From the NCBI GenBank assembly GCA_050952845.1, contig JBMNLP010000001.1, positions 434,001-498,000 on the forward strand: a DNA stretch of 64,000 bases, given 5' to 3'. Position numbers and translations under genes: made by a program. Positions 53,277 through 61,294 of the stretch are shown here, piece by piece. The notes beneath the pieces were generated by a model. It was not told where the DNA came from and did no database searches. It was given only the letters and a program-made list of their open reading frames with translations. Each line of letters begins with the position of its first letter. The stretch's first letter is position 1. Source of the stretch: JAGVSV01 sp050952845. GTDB lineage: Bacteria; Bacillota; Clostridia; Christensenellales; Aristaeellaceae.

Positions 53277-55001
53277 CTACGCTAACATGGCTTCGCCTGC
53301 TTCCGTCAGCCGCGCACACAGCGCTTCAGCGTCAGCCATGGATTCATCGGAACGGGTGTTGACGTATACTTTGATTTTGGGTTCAGTGCCGCTGGGGCGC
53401 ACGCATAGCCAGTGTCCGCCTGCCAGCTCGTAGTACAGCACGTTGCTGGGCGGGGTATTCAACGCTTCCTGGCGCCCTTCAGCTATGCGCGTGCCGGCCA
53501 GGTAATCTCGCACGGCGGTGACGGCGATGCCGCCGATCGCATCGGGCGGGTTGGCGCGCAGGCGCTCCATGATGGCGTGCATATCTGCCAGGCCGTCTTT
53601 GCCGGGCAGCGTCTTGGACAGCACCTGCTCGGCATACCAGCCATAATCGCGGAAGATCTGCTGCAGGCGGTCGTACAGCGTGATGCCCTCGTGCAGGCAG
53701 ACGCAGGCAGCCTCGGCAATCAGCAGCGAGGCGTTGACGCCATCCTTGTCGCGCACCTGTGTGCCTGAGAGGTAGCCGAAGCTTTCTTCAAACCCGAACA
53801 GAAACTCGTGGCTGCCCGTTTCTTCAAACTGTTGGATCAATTCGCCGACAAATTTGAAGCCCGTCAACACATCAAACTGCTCCACGCCAAAGCTGGCACA
53901 GATGGCACGGGCTAACTCGGTCGTCACAATGCTTTTGATGCAGGCGCCGTTTTCAGGCAGCGTGCCGCTGGCTTTGCGGCCTGTGAGGATATGGTGCAGC
54001 AGCAGGCAGCCGATCTGGTTGCCGGTGAGGGTGCGGAAAACGCCGTCGGCGTCCTGCACGCACACGCCCAGGCGGTCGCAGTCCGGGTCGGTGCCGAAGA
54101 TGACGCTGGCGCCCACCTTCCTAGCCAGCGGGATCGCCAGGCTGAAAGCGTCGGGGTTTTCGGGGTTGGGGGCAGACACCGTGGAAAAGTCGGGGTCGGG
54201 ATGTTCCTGCTCGGGCACAACGGTGACGTTCTCTATGCTGGCTTCAGCCAGCACGCGCCGCACCGGCACGTTGCCCGAGCCGTGCAGGGGGGTGTACACG
54301 ATGCGCAGGTTTTTTCCCTCGGCTTTCAGCAGGTCGGGCCGGACGGCCAGGGAGAGGACCATGCGGATATAGTCGTCGTCCACCTCAGCATTGCCAATGA
54401 GGTGCAGCAAGCCCTTGTCGAGGGCTTCCTGCCGCGGCATGGGCACGCAGTCCTTGTAGCGCAGCGCTGCGATGCGGCTGGTCACCTGCGCCGCCGCTTC
54501 CGGCGACAGCTGCGCGCCATCTTCGCCATAGACCTTGAAACCGTTGTATTCGGGTGGGTTATGGCTGGCGGTGATGACGACGCCGGCGGCGGCGTTCAGG
54601 TGCCGCACCGCGAAGGACAGCACGGGCACGGGCCGCAGGGCATCAAACAGGTGCGCCGTGATGCCCCGCGCGCAGAAGATCAGCGCCGTTTCCTCCGCGA
54701 ACCGGTCGCTCATCCTGCGGGAATCGTATGCGATGACAACGCCCCGTGTGCGGCTGTTCGGGTCGGCATCCAGCAGGTAGTCGGCAAAACCGGCGGCAGC
54801 ACGACGGACGTTGTATATGTTCATCCGGTTGGTGCCTGCACCCAGCACGCCGCGCATGCCCGCCGTGCCGAAGGACAGGTTGGTGTAGAATCTGTCCTCA
54901 ATTTCGGCGGGGTTATCCCGTATCGCCTCCAACTCTGCCCTGGTGGCAGCGTCATCTGCGAAATCGTGTAACCAGGCGTTATATTCTTTCATGATGTCCA
55001 T
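53277..55001 (-). CDS. pgcA: Phosphoglucomutase/phosphomannomutase
   Basis: 574 aa alpha-D-phosphohexomutase. Interconverts glucose 1- and 6-phosphate, linking glycolysis to glycogen (glgC substrate). SFGTAGMRG, catalytic phosphoserine Ser146 in ITASHNPPEYNG, Mg site FGTDPDCDRLG, sugar loop FGFEESFGYLSG and phosphate loop RPSGTEPKIKVY. Size matches the PgcA/PgmB clostridial type. RBS GGAGGGCATCAC before ATG 55001. Confidence 0.94.
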   Translation of the reverse strand: MDIMKEYNAWLHDFADDAATRAELEAIRDNPAEIEDRFYTNLSFGTAGMRGVLGAGTNRMNIYNVRRAAAGFADYLLDADPNSRTRGVVIAYDSRRMSDRFAEETALIFCARGITAHLFDALRPVPVLSFAVRHLNAAAGVVITASHNPPEYNGFKVYGEDGAQLSPEAAAQVTSRIAALRYKDCVPMPRQEALDKGLLHLIGNAEVDDDYIRMVLSLAVRPDLLKAEGKNLRIVYTPLHGSGNVPVRRVLAEASIENVTVVPEQEHPDPDFSTVSAPNPENPDAFSLAIPLARKVGASVIFGTDPDCDRLGVCVQDADGVFRTLTGNQIGCLLLHHILTGRKASGTLPENGACIKSIVTTELARAICASFGVEQFDVLTGFKFVGELIQQFEETGSHEFLFGFEESFGYLSGTQVRDKDGVNASLLIAEAACVCLHEGITLYDRLQQIFRDYGWYAEQVLSKTLPGKDGLADMHAIMERLRANPPDAIGGIAVTAVRDYLAGTRIAEGRQEALNTPPSNVLYYELAGGHWLCVRPSGTEPKIKVYVNTRSDESMADAEALCARLTEAGEAMLA

Positions 55002-55079
55002 GTGATGCCCTCCAAATCGGTAATTATATGGTTGATATGATTATTATATATGAGCGGGGACAGGTTGGCAAGGCAAGGA

Positions 55080-55109
55080 TTGACACCGGCAATTGCCCTA
55101 TACTATGAT
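55080..55109 (+). promoter_or_regulatory. Promoter for the kinase-SIS operon
   Basis: TTGACA (55080-55085), 18-nt spacer, TATGAT (55104-55109), about 60 nt before the kinase start, divergent from pgcA. Confidence 0.6.
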
Positions 55110-55172
55110 GATAAACAATCAGGAGACGGCGTACCGGCAGCAGCTTTTTGTGTTACGGAGGGCAGCGAAGTG

Positions 55173-56231
55173 ATGGATCAGGCTTTGCGGCATGGGATGG
55201 TGGATAACCCTGGCTGTTGTGGCGGTGAGTCTACGTTCAGCGGCAAGCATTATGTCAGCATTGATGGCGGTGGGTCCAAATGCTTTGCATTGCTGTTTGA
55301 CGGGCAGATGAACCTGCTTGGCAAGGGCTTGTCCGGCGGCGTCAACCTCACCCAGAATGCACCCAGCCATGCGCGGGCCAACATAGGAGATTGCATTGCA
55401 CAGGCGTTTTCCGCCTGCAAACCACAGCAGGTGGACCGTCTGTACCTGAACTTCCTGGGCGACCGGGCAGTGCTGGAAGAGGTGATCTCATCGTATGCGC
55501 CCATCATGGAGGTGTGTTGCCTGGGTGAGGCGCAGGCGATGCTGTACGCAGGCTTGCAGCGGAACCACGGCATGGTGGCGCTGTCAGGCACGGGATCGGA
55601 TGTATTTTTTTTGTACAGCGATAAGCACGGCCAGCCCAGGCAGCACGGCTGCGGCGGCTGGGGCCCCATCCTGGGCGACCAGGGCAGCGGCGCCTGGATC
55701 GGCCAGAAGGCGCTGCGCGCCGCCATCCGCTCTGCCGATGGCTGGGGGCCGGACACCATGCTGACCGATATGATCAAGGTGCATTGGCAATTGAACAACC
55801 TGTTTGACATGACGTCCCTGGTGTACGCTGACCCGGCACCCTTTCAGCGGGTTGCTTCGCTGACGCCCCTGGTGGGCCAGGCGGCTGCTCGTGGCGACGA
55901 CATGGCGCTGCACATCCTGCGTGGCGCCGGCATCTGCATGGCGCGGCAGGCTGAGGTGCTGGTGCGTCGGCTGGGCGATGCATTGACCGAAACCGAGGTG
56001 CTCTGCGCAGGCGGCGCCTGGAAAGCCCACGCCGCCATGTTCCACGCCTTTGGGGAAGAACTGCGGCGCCGGGGCGTGCCGCTGCGGCCCGTGCTGCCGC
56101 CGTTTGAGCCGGTGGCAGCCGGTGTGATCTGCGAGCTGCTGGGCAGCGGGCACACGGAGGCGGAGGCACGCGCCATCACCGCGCGGCAGTTTCCCGATGT
56201 TGTCATCAACTGGCCTTTTGGCCTTGATTAA
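55173..56231 (+). CDS. BadF/BadG-type N-acetylhexosamine kinase
   Basis: 352 aa from ATG 55173 (GGAGGG at 55157-55162; a GTG at 55170 is equally possible). The ORF extends further upstream but that part covers the promoter. Actin-like ATPase fold: phosphate-1 VSIDGGGSKCFALLFD, ALSGTGSDVFF, GGWGPILGDQGSGAWIG, and adenosine motif VLCAGGAWKAH. Family members phosphorylate N-acetylglucosamine or similar amino sugars. The two SIS genes that follow (16- and 12-nt gaps) would act on the product. Confidence 0.88.
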   Translation: MDQALRHGMVDNPGCCGGESTFSGKHYVSIDGGGSKCFALLFDGQMNLLGKGLSGGVNLTQNAPSHARANIGDCIAQAFSACKPQQVDRLYLNFLGDRAVLEEVISSYAPIMEVCCLGEAQAMLYAGLQRNHGMVALSGTGSDVFFLYSDKHGQPRQHGCGGWGPILGDQGSGAWIGQKALRAAIRSADGWGPDTMLTDMIKVHWQLNNLFDMTSLVYADPAPFQRVASLTPLVGQAAARGDDMALHILRGAGICMARQAEVLVRRLGDALTETEVLCAGGAWKAHAAMFHAFGEELRRRGVPLRPVLPPFEPVAAGVICELLGSGHTEAEARAITARQFPDVVINWPFGLD

Positions 56232-56246
56232 AACCAAGGAGGATCT

Positions 56247-56996
56247 ATGGACGCTATCAATGCCTATCTGGACGAAGCCATGCGCACATTGCAGCAGGCG
56301 CGGGACAGCCAGCACGATAAGCTGCACCGCGGCGCCCGCATGATGGCGGATGCCGCGCTGAACGGGCACAGCCTGTTTGCCTTTGGGTGCAGCCACGCCG
56401 GTTTGCTGGCGCTGGAGCTATACTACCGCACCGGCGGCATGGCGCTGATCAACCCAGTGCGCGCGCCGGGGCTGAACTTAGATGTCGACCCCGCTACCAT
56501 GACCAGCCAGATGGAGCGCCTGCCCGGCTATGGCACGGTGATCATCGATCACCAGCCCATACAGGCTGACGATGTGGTCATCATCCACTCGGTGTCGGGG
56601 CGCAACCATGTGCCGGTGGATGCGGCGCTGCGCGCCCGGGAAAAGGGCGCGAAAGTGATCGCGCTGACCAGCCTGGCTTACACAGCGACGGTATCGTCCC
56701 GCCACCCCTCAGGCCTGAAGTTAGCCGACGTGGCGGACCTTGTGATCGACAACTGCGGCTGCCCGGGCGACGGCGCCGTAGCGCTGCCGGGGCTGGCTGA
56801 AAAGGTAGGCCCGACGTCGACAGCGGTGGGCGCGGCGCTGCTCAACGCCATGATGGCGCAGGCTGTGCTGCTGATGCTGCAAGCCGGCGCCACCCCGCCG
56901 GTATTCATGTCCGCCAACGTGGAGGGCGGCGACCAGCACAACCAGGATATGCTGCGGGCATACCGCGACCATATCTACTACATGGGCCATATATAA
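56247..56996 (+). CDS. SIS-domain sugar isomerase-like protein
   Basis: 249 aa of the UPF0309 (sugar isomerase domain) family. SIS fold with DGHSLFAFGCSHAGLL-like phosphate loop (GHSLFAFGCSHAG), VVIIHSVSGRNHVPVDAAL and KVIALTSLAYTATVSSRH. Acts on a phosphosugar. Paralogue of the next gene; the second copy differs at the substrate loops. RBS AAGGAGGATCT. Confidence 0.85.
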   Translation: MDAINAYLDEAMRTLQQARDSQHDKLHRGARMMADAALNGHSLFAFGCSHAGLLALELYYRTGGMALINPVRAPGLNLDVDPATMTSQMERLPGYGTVIIDHQPIQADDVVIIHSVSGRNHVPVDAALRAREKGAKVIALTSLAYTATVSSRHPSGLKLADVADLVIDNCGCPGDGAVALPGLAEKVGPTSTAVGAALLNAMMAQAVLLMLQAGATPPVFMSANVEGGDQHNQDMLRAYRDHIYYMGHI

Positions 56997-57008
56997 AAGG
57001 AGGACATC

Positions 57009-57740
57009 ATGCTGCTGGACAGATACTGGGAAACGGTGGATAACCTCTATCACACCATCCGCGACACCCAGCGGGACAACATCATTGCCGCCGGGCAGCT
57101 GATTGCCGATACCGTGGATGCAGGCGGCTGCGTGCACATCTGCGATTCGGGGCATATCATCAACTCTGAGCTGATCTACCGCGGTGGCGGGTTGATCCTC
57201 TACAAGCAGTTCAAATACAGCCTGAACGTGGAAAATCCTGTCAGAAAGCGCGACCGCAGCGACATCGATACCTCCATGGAGGGCCTGGCGAAGTATGCCC
57301 TGCGCCAGTCCGGCGCGCGCCCGGGCGATGTGATGATACTGGGCTCTGTGTCGGGGCGCACGTTTTATATCGCCGACCTTGCCCAGGAGGCGAAGGCCTT
57401 CGGCATGAAGATCATCGCGCTGACCAGCATGAGCTATGCCACCCAGGTGGACAGCCCCCTGTCCACCGGCAAAAAGCTGTATGAACTGGCTGACATCACG
57501 CTGGATAACTGCGCCCCGGCGGCGGAAGCCATGATGGAGGTGGAAGGGCTTGACGCCCGCTTTGGCGCCGCCTCCGGCTTGGCAGCCGCCTATATCCTGT
57601 GGAGTGTGTCAGCAGTGGTGATAGAGGAGCTGTTGCAGCGCGGCAAGATGCCCGGCGTGCTGCGCAGCGCCAACTACCCCGGCGGCAACGACTACAATAA
57701 AACGTTTGTAGAACCCAGGTACGAAAAAGAAGGGCTATAG
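57009..57740 (+). CDS. SIS-domain sugar isomerase-like protein, paralogue
   Basis: 243 aa, same family and architecture as the preceding protein: GGCVHICDSGHIINSELIYRGG, VMILGSVSGRTFYIADLA, KIIALTSMSYATQVDS. The phosphate-loop residue pattern CDSGH replaces GCSHAG of its neighbour, so the pair may be catalytic and accessory subunits of one oligomer or have separate substrates. RBS AAAGGAGGACATC, 12 nt gap. Confidence 0.85.
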   Translation: MLLDRYWETVDNLYHTIRDTQRDNIIAAGQLIADTVDAGGCVHICDSGHIINSELIYRGGGLILYKQFKYSLNVENPVRKRDRSDIDTSMEGLAKYALRQSGARPGDVMILGSVSGRTFYIADLAQEAKAFGMKIIALTSMSYATQVDSPLSTGKKLYELADITLDNCAPAAEAMMEVEGLDARFGAASGLAAAYILWSVSAVVIEELLQRGKMPGVLRSANYPGGNDYNKTFVEPRYEKEGL

Positions 57741-57793
57741 TGCCGGCAGCCACGTTGCGGAAAGCCTTTTGCGCCACGATTGCGTAATCTGCT

Positions 57794-58810
57794 CTAAAGC
57801 TGCGCCACCTGCTCCTCTGCCTGCTGCATGATGCCTGCCACCTGGTCGCTGAATCGGTCGAATGTCTCGTCCGGCACCTGGCGTTCCGGCGTGTTCATCA
57901 TATACTCCAGCGACAGCCGCATGCCCTGGTCGAACCGCGTTTTTGCCGTGAAACCCGGCACCAGGCGCTTGATTTTGCTGTTGTCAAATATGGCGCAGTT
58001 GGATTTATCGCCCCACAGGCTGCCGGTAAAATCATATGCTTTGGCCTTGGCTAAAATGCTTGTGGGCACGTGGCAGGGGATGAACGGCTTGCCCAGCGCT
58101 TCGGATATCAGGCGGTGAATCTGGTTCCAGGTCAGCGCTTCGTCCGATGTAATGTGCACCGATTCGCCCACCGCATGGTCGTTGCCCATCAGCCCGATGA
58201 ACGCATCGGCAAAATCATCCGCCCAGGTCACCGTCCACAGGCTGGTGCCGTCGCCCGGTATCAGCACCGGCTTTTCCCGGAGGATCCGCTGGATGACCTG
58301 CCAGGGCCCTTTGCCTCCGTGGATCGACAGCGGCAGCGCTCCCAAGCCGTATGTGTGGCTGGGGCGCACGATGGTCATGGGAAAGCCGCTGCTGTCCCGC
58401 GCCGCGTTCAGCGCTGTTTCACAGGCGATTTTGTCACGCGAATACTGCCAGTAAGGGTTGGACAGCGGCGTGGACTCCGTGATGATGCGGTTTCTCAGCG
58501 GCTTGATGTATGCCGATGCCGAGGATATGAAGATGTACTGGCCGGTTTTTCCTTTTAGCAGCCGGATGTCCCGCTCTACCTGCTCCTGTTTGAATGCGAT
58601 GAACTGCGCTGCAACGTCAAACGTTCGTCCTTGAAGCGCCGATTGGGCTGCCTGTTCGTCATTGATATCGCATTGGATATGCTCTGCGCCCGGCACCAGG
58701 TTGTTTTTCGTGCCGCGGTTCAGCAAGGTCACCTGCCAGCCCTGCGCCAGCAGTTTGCGTGTAATGGGCAGGCTGATGTTGCCCGTGCCGCCGATCAATA
58801 ATGCTTTCAT
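57794..58810 (-). CDS. NAD-dependent epimerase/dehydratase family protein
   Basis: 338 aa extended short-chain dehydrogenase. Nucleotide loop LLIGGTGNISLPI, catalytic-type YSRDKIACE (Tyr-x3-Lys), and SSASAYIKP upstream supplying Ser. C-terminal substrate domain from about residue 170. Probably acts on a nucleotide sugar or related compound. Monocistronic; a hairpin lies in its 5' leader. Confidence 0.85.
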   Translation of the reverse strand: MKALLIGGTGNISLPITRKLLAQGWQVTLLNRGTKNNLVPGAEHIQCDINDEQAAQSALQGRTFDVAAQFIAFKQEQVERDIRLLKGKTGQYIFISSASAYIKPLRNRIITESTPLSNPYWQYSRDKIACETALNAARDSSGFPMTIVRPSHTYGLGALPLSIHGGKGPWQVIQRILREKPVLIPGDGTSLWTVTWADDFADAFIGLMGNDHAVGESVHITSDEALTWNQIHRLISEALGKPFIPCHVPTSILAKAKAYDFTGSLWGDKSNCAIFDNSKIKRLVPGFTAKTRFDQGMRLSLEYMMNTPERQVPDETFDRFSDQVAGIMQQAEEQVAQL

Positions 58811-58837
58811 GGTGATCCTCCCGTCCGGTTGATATGG

Positions 58838-58867
58838 GCCGGCAGGCGGGATTACGCGCCTGCCGGC
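58838..58867 (-). promoter_or_regulatory. Hairpin in the leader of the epimerase gene
   Basis: Perfect 11-bp stem GCCGGCAGGCG/CGCCTGCCGGC, 8-nt loop, only 28 nt before the ATG and next to the ribosome site. Very stable; could attenuate translation or be the end of an upstream transcript. Confidence 0.4.
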
Positions 58868-58953
58868 AATCTATGAGTCATTGTACAGAAGGGAGAGGCC
58901 AGACGCAAGGACGGGACACTGACATAATACAGGGAGTACAGAAAAAAGCGCAC

Positions 58954-58982
58954 TTGTTTCACCCTGTGCCATCGGTTATAAT
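58954..58982 (+). promoter_or_regulatory. Promoter for rubredoxin
   Basis: TTGTTT (58954-58959), 17-nt spacer, TATAAT (58977-58982), 44 nt before the ATG. Confidence 0.65.
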
Positions 58983-59025
58983 GCCTGCGCAGGGATAGCC
59001 TGACAAGCGGATGGAGGTTTTTACC

Positions 59026-59190
59026 ATGAAGCGTTATGAATGCGACCTGTGTGGTTATGTGTACGATGAAAAAGAGGGCGAGCCTGAGAACGGCTACGCC
59101 GCCGGCACCAAGTTTGAAGACCTGCCCGACGACTATGAGTGCCCTCTGTGCGGCGCTTCCAAGGACGAATTCTCCCTGCTGGAAGATTAA
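59026..59190 (+). CDS. Rubredoxin
   Basis: 54 aa, the normal size. ATG 59026 follows GGAGG (59013-59017). Two CxxC knuckles, YECDLCGYVYD and DYECPLCGASKDEF, bind a single iron with four cysteines; GYAAGTKFEDLPDDY between them is the family core. One-electron carrier in the cytoplasm, typically for superoxide reductase or rubrerythrin-type oxygen defence in strict anaerobes. Stands alone between its own promoter and terminator. Confidence 0.97.
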   Translation: MKRYECDLCGYVYDEKEGEPENGYAAGTKFEDLPDDYECPLCGASKDEFSLLED

Positions 59191-59206
59191 TCCTCCGGGA
59201 GAACCG

Positions 59207-59250
59207 CATCAAAAACAGCCGCAGCCATGGAGCCGCGGCTGTTTTTGATG
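59207..59250 (+). terminator. Terminator after rubredoxin
   Basis: Perfect 16-bp stem CATCAAAAACAGCCGC/GCGGCTGTTTTTGATG with a 12-nt loop, 16 nt past the stop; T-run within the 3' arm. The symmetric A-run lets it also serve the convergent gene at 59260. Confidence 0.85.
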
Positions 59251-59259
59251 GACTATGCC

Positions 59260-60051
59260 TCATTTGTACATCATGGGGCTGATGACGCGTCGTACATTGG
59301 CTAACTGGTATGCCACATTGGCATATTCGTTGGTTGACAGGTGGCTTTCTATTGTCCAGCAGCCGCTGTAGCCTTTTTGCTGAAGCGGCAACAACACCCT
59401 ATCCGCCTCGGCGCAGTGCTGGAAGTCGATGTGCATGTGAACCGCGTGGCTGATCATCTCCAGGTCGTTTCTGTCGCGCTGGGCTGGATCTTCTGTTTGC
59501 CAATTGCCTAAGTGCAACAGCAGACCGAAGTTTTTCTCATTAACCGCAGCGATCAGCTTCTTCAGGTCCTCCAGGGATCGCGTGGCGCCCCAATGGTTCT
59601 CTGTACACATTTTCGCGCCGAAGGAAGCGGCGCGCCGGCAATACGCCCGGAACTTATGGGCGACATAATCCAGCTGCTCGTCGCTGAAATGATCTTCCCG
59701 GACACCGGCATCCATTCGGATGGTTTTTGCACCGATCACTTCGGCAAGCTCCAGGCATTTCCAGGCGATATCCTCGTTTTTGCTTCGGATATCCGGGTCG
59801 TCGTCCCAGGGGTGCGCCTGGTCGCAGCACAGGTTGACAACGGTCAGCCCGCGCTCGTCCAGGCCTTGTTTTAGCATTTTGCTGAAACGGTCATCATAGC
59901 TTTTGATGTACCCGTTCCAGATATCCGCTGTGTTCAACCCATAGCGGTACCGCACGGTTTCAAGGTAACCGAAGATGTCGATAGCACCGATGTTCAGCAA
60001 CCCATGAAATGAATAGGATGCAACGGCAAAATTGGTATATGGATTCATCAT
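59260..60051 (-). CDS. Sugar phosphate isomerase/epimerase (xylose-isomerase-like TIM barrel)
   Basis: 263 aa. AP-endonuclease-2/IolE-like fold: FAVASYSFHGLL, GAKTIRMDAGV, MCTENHWGATRSLEDL with catalytic-type Glu, MHIDFQHC, and GCWTIESHLS with the second Glu. Likely epimerises or isomerises a sugar or inositol-type compound. Its start overlaps the stop of the Gfo/Idh gene by ATGA, so the two form one pathway unit: oxidation followed by rearrangement. Confidence 0.88.
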   Translation of the reverse strand: MMNPYTNFAVASYSFHGLLNIGAIDIFGYLETVRYRYGLNTADIWNGYIKSYDDRFSKMLKQGLDERGLTVVNLCCDQAHPWDDDPDIRSKNEDIAWKCLELAEVIGAKTIRMDAGVREDHFSDEQLDYVAHKFRAYCRRAASFGAKMCTENHWGATRSLEDLKKLIAAVNEKNFGLLLHLGNWQTEDPAQRDRNDLEMISHAVHMHIDFQHCAEADRVLLPLQQKGYSGCWTIESHLSTNEYANVAYQLANVRRVISPMMYK

Positions 60052-61214
60052 TCCCTCCCGTATTCGATCACCCCGAAGGGTGTGTTCTGATGTGTCATAG
60101 CCTGCGATGTCGATGCATCGATCACTTCATCGGATGAAATCTCGCGCCCCAGCACACTGGACATGTAGATGCCTTCTGATATCAGCATGGTATTTAATGC
60201 CACCTCGGCTGTGTTGAAGCCCGGCCACGCGCACTCCCCGCGCAGCGCCGCGACCCAGAAGTCCTGCGATCCGTCGTGCGCGCGCAACGCCGGGTTCAGC
60301 TGACGCGTTCTGTATTGCTCGTCGCCAACCGATACATCACAGGCCATAGGATAACCCGACAGCTCCTGGTAATAGGTCAGTCCGGAAGCGCCGGCTGATT
60401 GGCTGCTGAAAGACAAGCCGCCTTTGGAGCCGGCGATCATGGAGGGCGGGAAGGCGCCGCCATGGATGGCCCAGGATTCCAGGATGTCCATCGTAAGCCC
60501 GCCGTCAAACTTAACAAACCCGCATCCCAACTCCTCCACGTCAAAGCCGCTTTCCACCCTGCGCTTTTCGTCCATGGCCAGCTCCTGGTACACCTGGCCG
60601 CTGATCCTTTCAGGGCGAGGGTTCCCTAACAGGTACAGCAGCTGCGATATATGATATACGCCCATGTCATACAGCGCGCCGCCGGCAGCCCAGGCTTTGG
60701 CGTCAAACTCCTTTTCGCCATAGCCGTCGACGAAGGGGCGGCCCCTGCGGCGGTAACCATACGAGCGCGCGTGGTAGATTTTGCCCAGCTGACCGTCATC
60801 GATCAGCTTTTTCGCGGCGTGGGTTTGGGGATGGTAGAGAAACGCCAGCTGAATATGAAGCTTTTTGCCTTCCTGTCGTGCGACGTCCAGCATGTGCCGG
60901 GCATCAATGTAGGCGCCTGCCATGGGCTTCTCGCAATAGCAGTGGAAGCCGGCGCGCAGCACCCGCACCGCCAACGGCATATGCAGGTTGTTGTGCACGC
61001 AGATATCGACAGCGTCTAAATCATCCCGCTCCAGCATCTTCCGGAAATCCGCATAGCGGTGTGGGATGTCATATTTGTCGCAGAAGGCTGCCAATTTGTC
61101 CTCCAGGATGTCGCAGGCGGCGACAACTTGCACGCCAGGTATTCTTTGATACGCGTCCAGATGCGCGTGCGCAATGATGCCGGTGCCGATGATACCGATT
61201 CGAATGTTTTGCAT
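60048..61214 (-). CDS. Gfo/Idh/MocA-family oxidoreductase
   Basis: 388 aa NAD(P)-dependent dehydrogenase. Rossmann loop IGIIGTGIIAHAHLDAYQ, VDICVHNNLHM, catalytic-type CYCEKPMAGAY (EKP), and LYDMGVYHISQLLYLLG (D...H). Oxidises a hydroxyl of a sugar or cyclitol. RBS GGAGGGGAGCG before ATG 61214. Upstream promoter with an 18-bp palindrome suggests local control by a repressor not in the window. Confidence 0.92.
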   Translation of the reverse strand: MQNIRIGIIGTGIIAHAHLDAYQRIPGVQVVAACDILEDKLAAFCDKYDIPHRYADFRKMLERDDLDAVDICVHNNLHMPLAVRVLRAGFHCYCEKPMAGAYIDARHMLDVARQEGKKLHIQLAFLYHPQTHAAKKLIDDGQLGKIYHARSYGYRRRGRPFVDGYGEKEFDAKAWAAGGALYDMGVYHISQLLYLLGNPRPERISGQVYQELAMDEKRRVESGFDVEELGCGFVKFDGGLTMDILESWAIHGGAFPPSMIAGSKGGLSFSSQSAGASGLTYYQELSGYPMACDVSVGDEQYRTRQLNPALRAHDGSQDFWVAALRGECAWPGFNTAEVALNTMLISEGIYMSSVLGREISSDEVIDASTSQAMTHQNTPFGVIEYGRE

Positions 61215-61245
61215 AACGCTCCCCTCCTGCTTTTTGCCTGATGAT

Positions 61246-61294
61246 ATGCAACATGATTTGCATCAACTGTAGCATGGAGAGCATCTGGTGTCAA
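61246..61294 (-). promoter_or_regulatory. Promoter and operator for the Gfo/Idh operon
   Basis: Minus strand TTGACA (61294-61289, overlapping the bceB-like stop), 17-nt spacer, TACAGT (61271-61266). Just downstream is the palindrome ATGCAA-N6-TTGCAT (61246-61263), placed where a repressor would block initiation. Confidence 0.6.
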
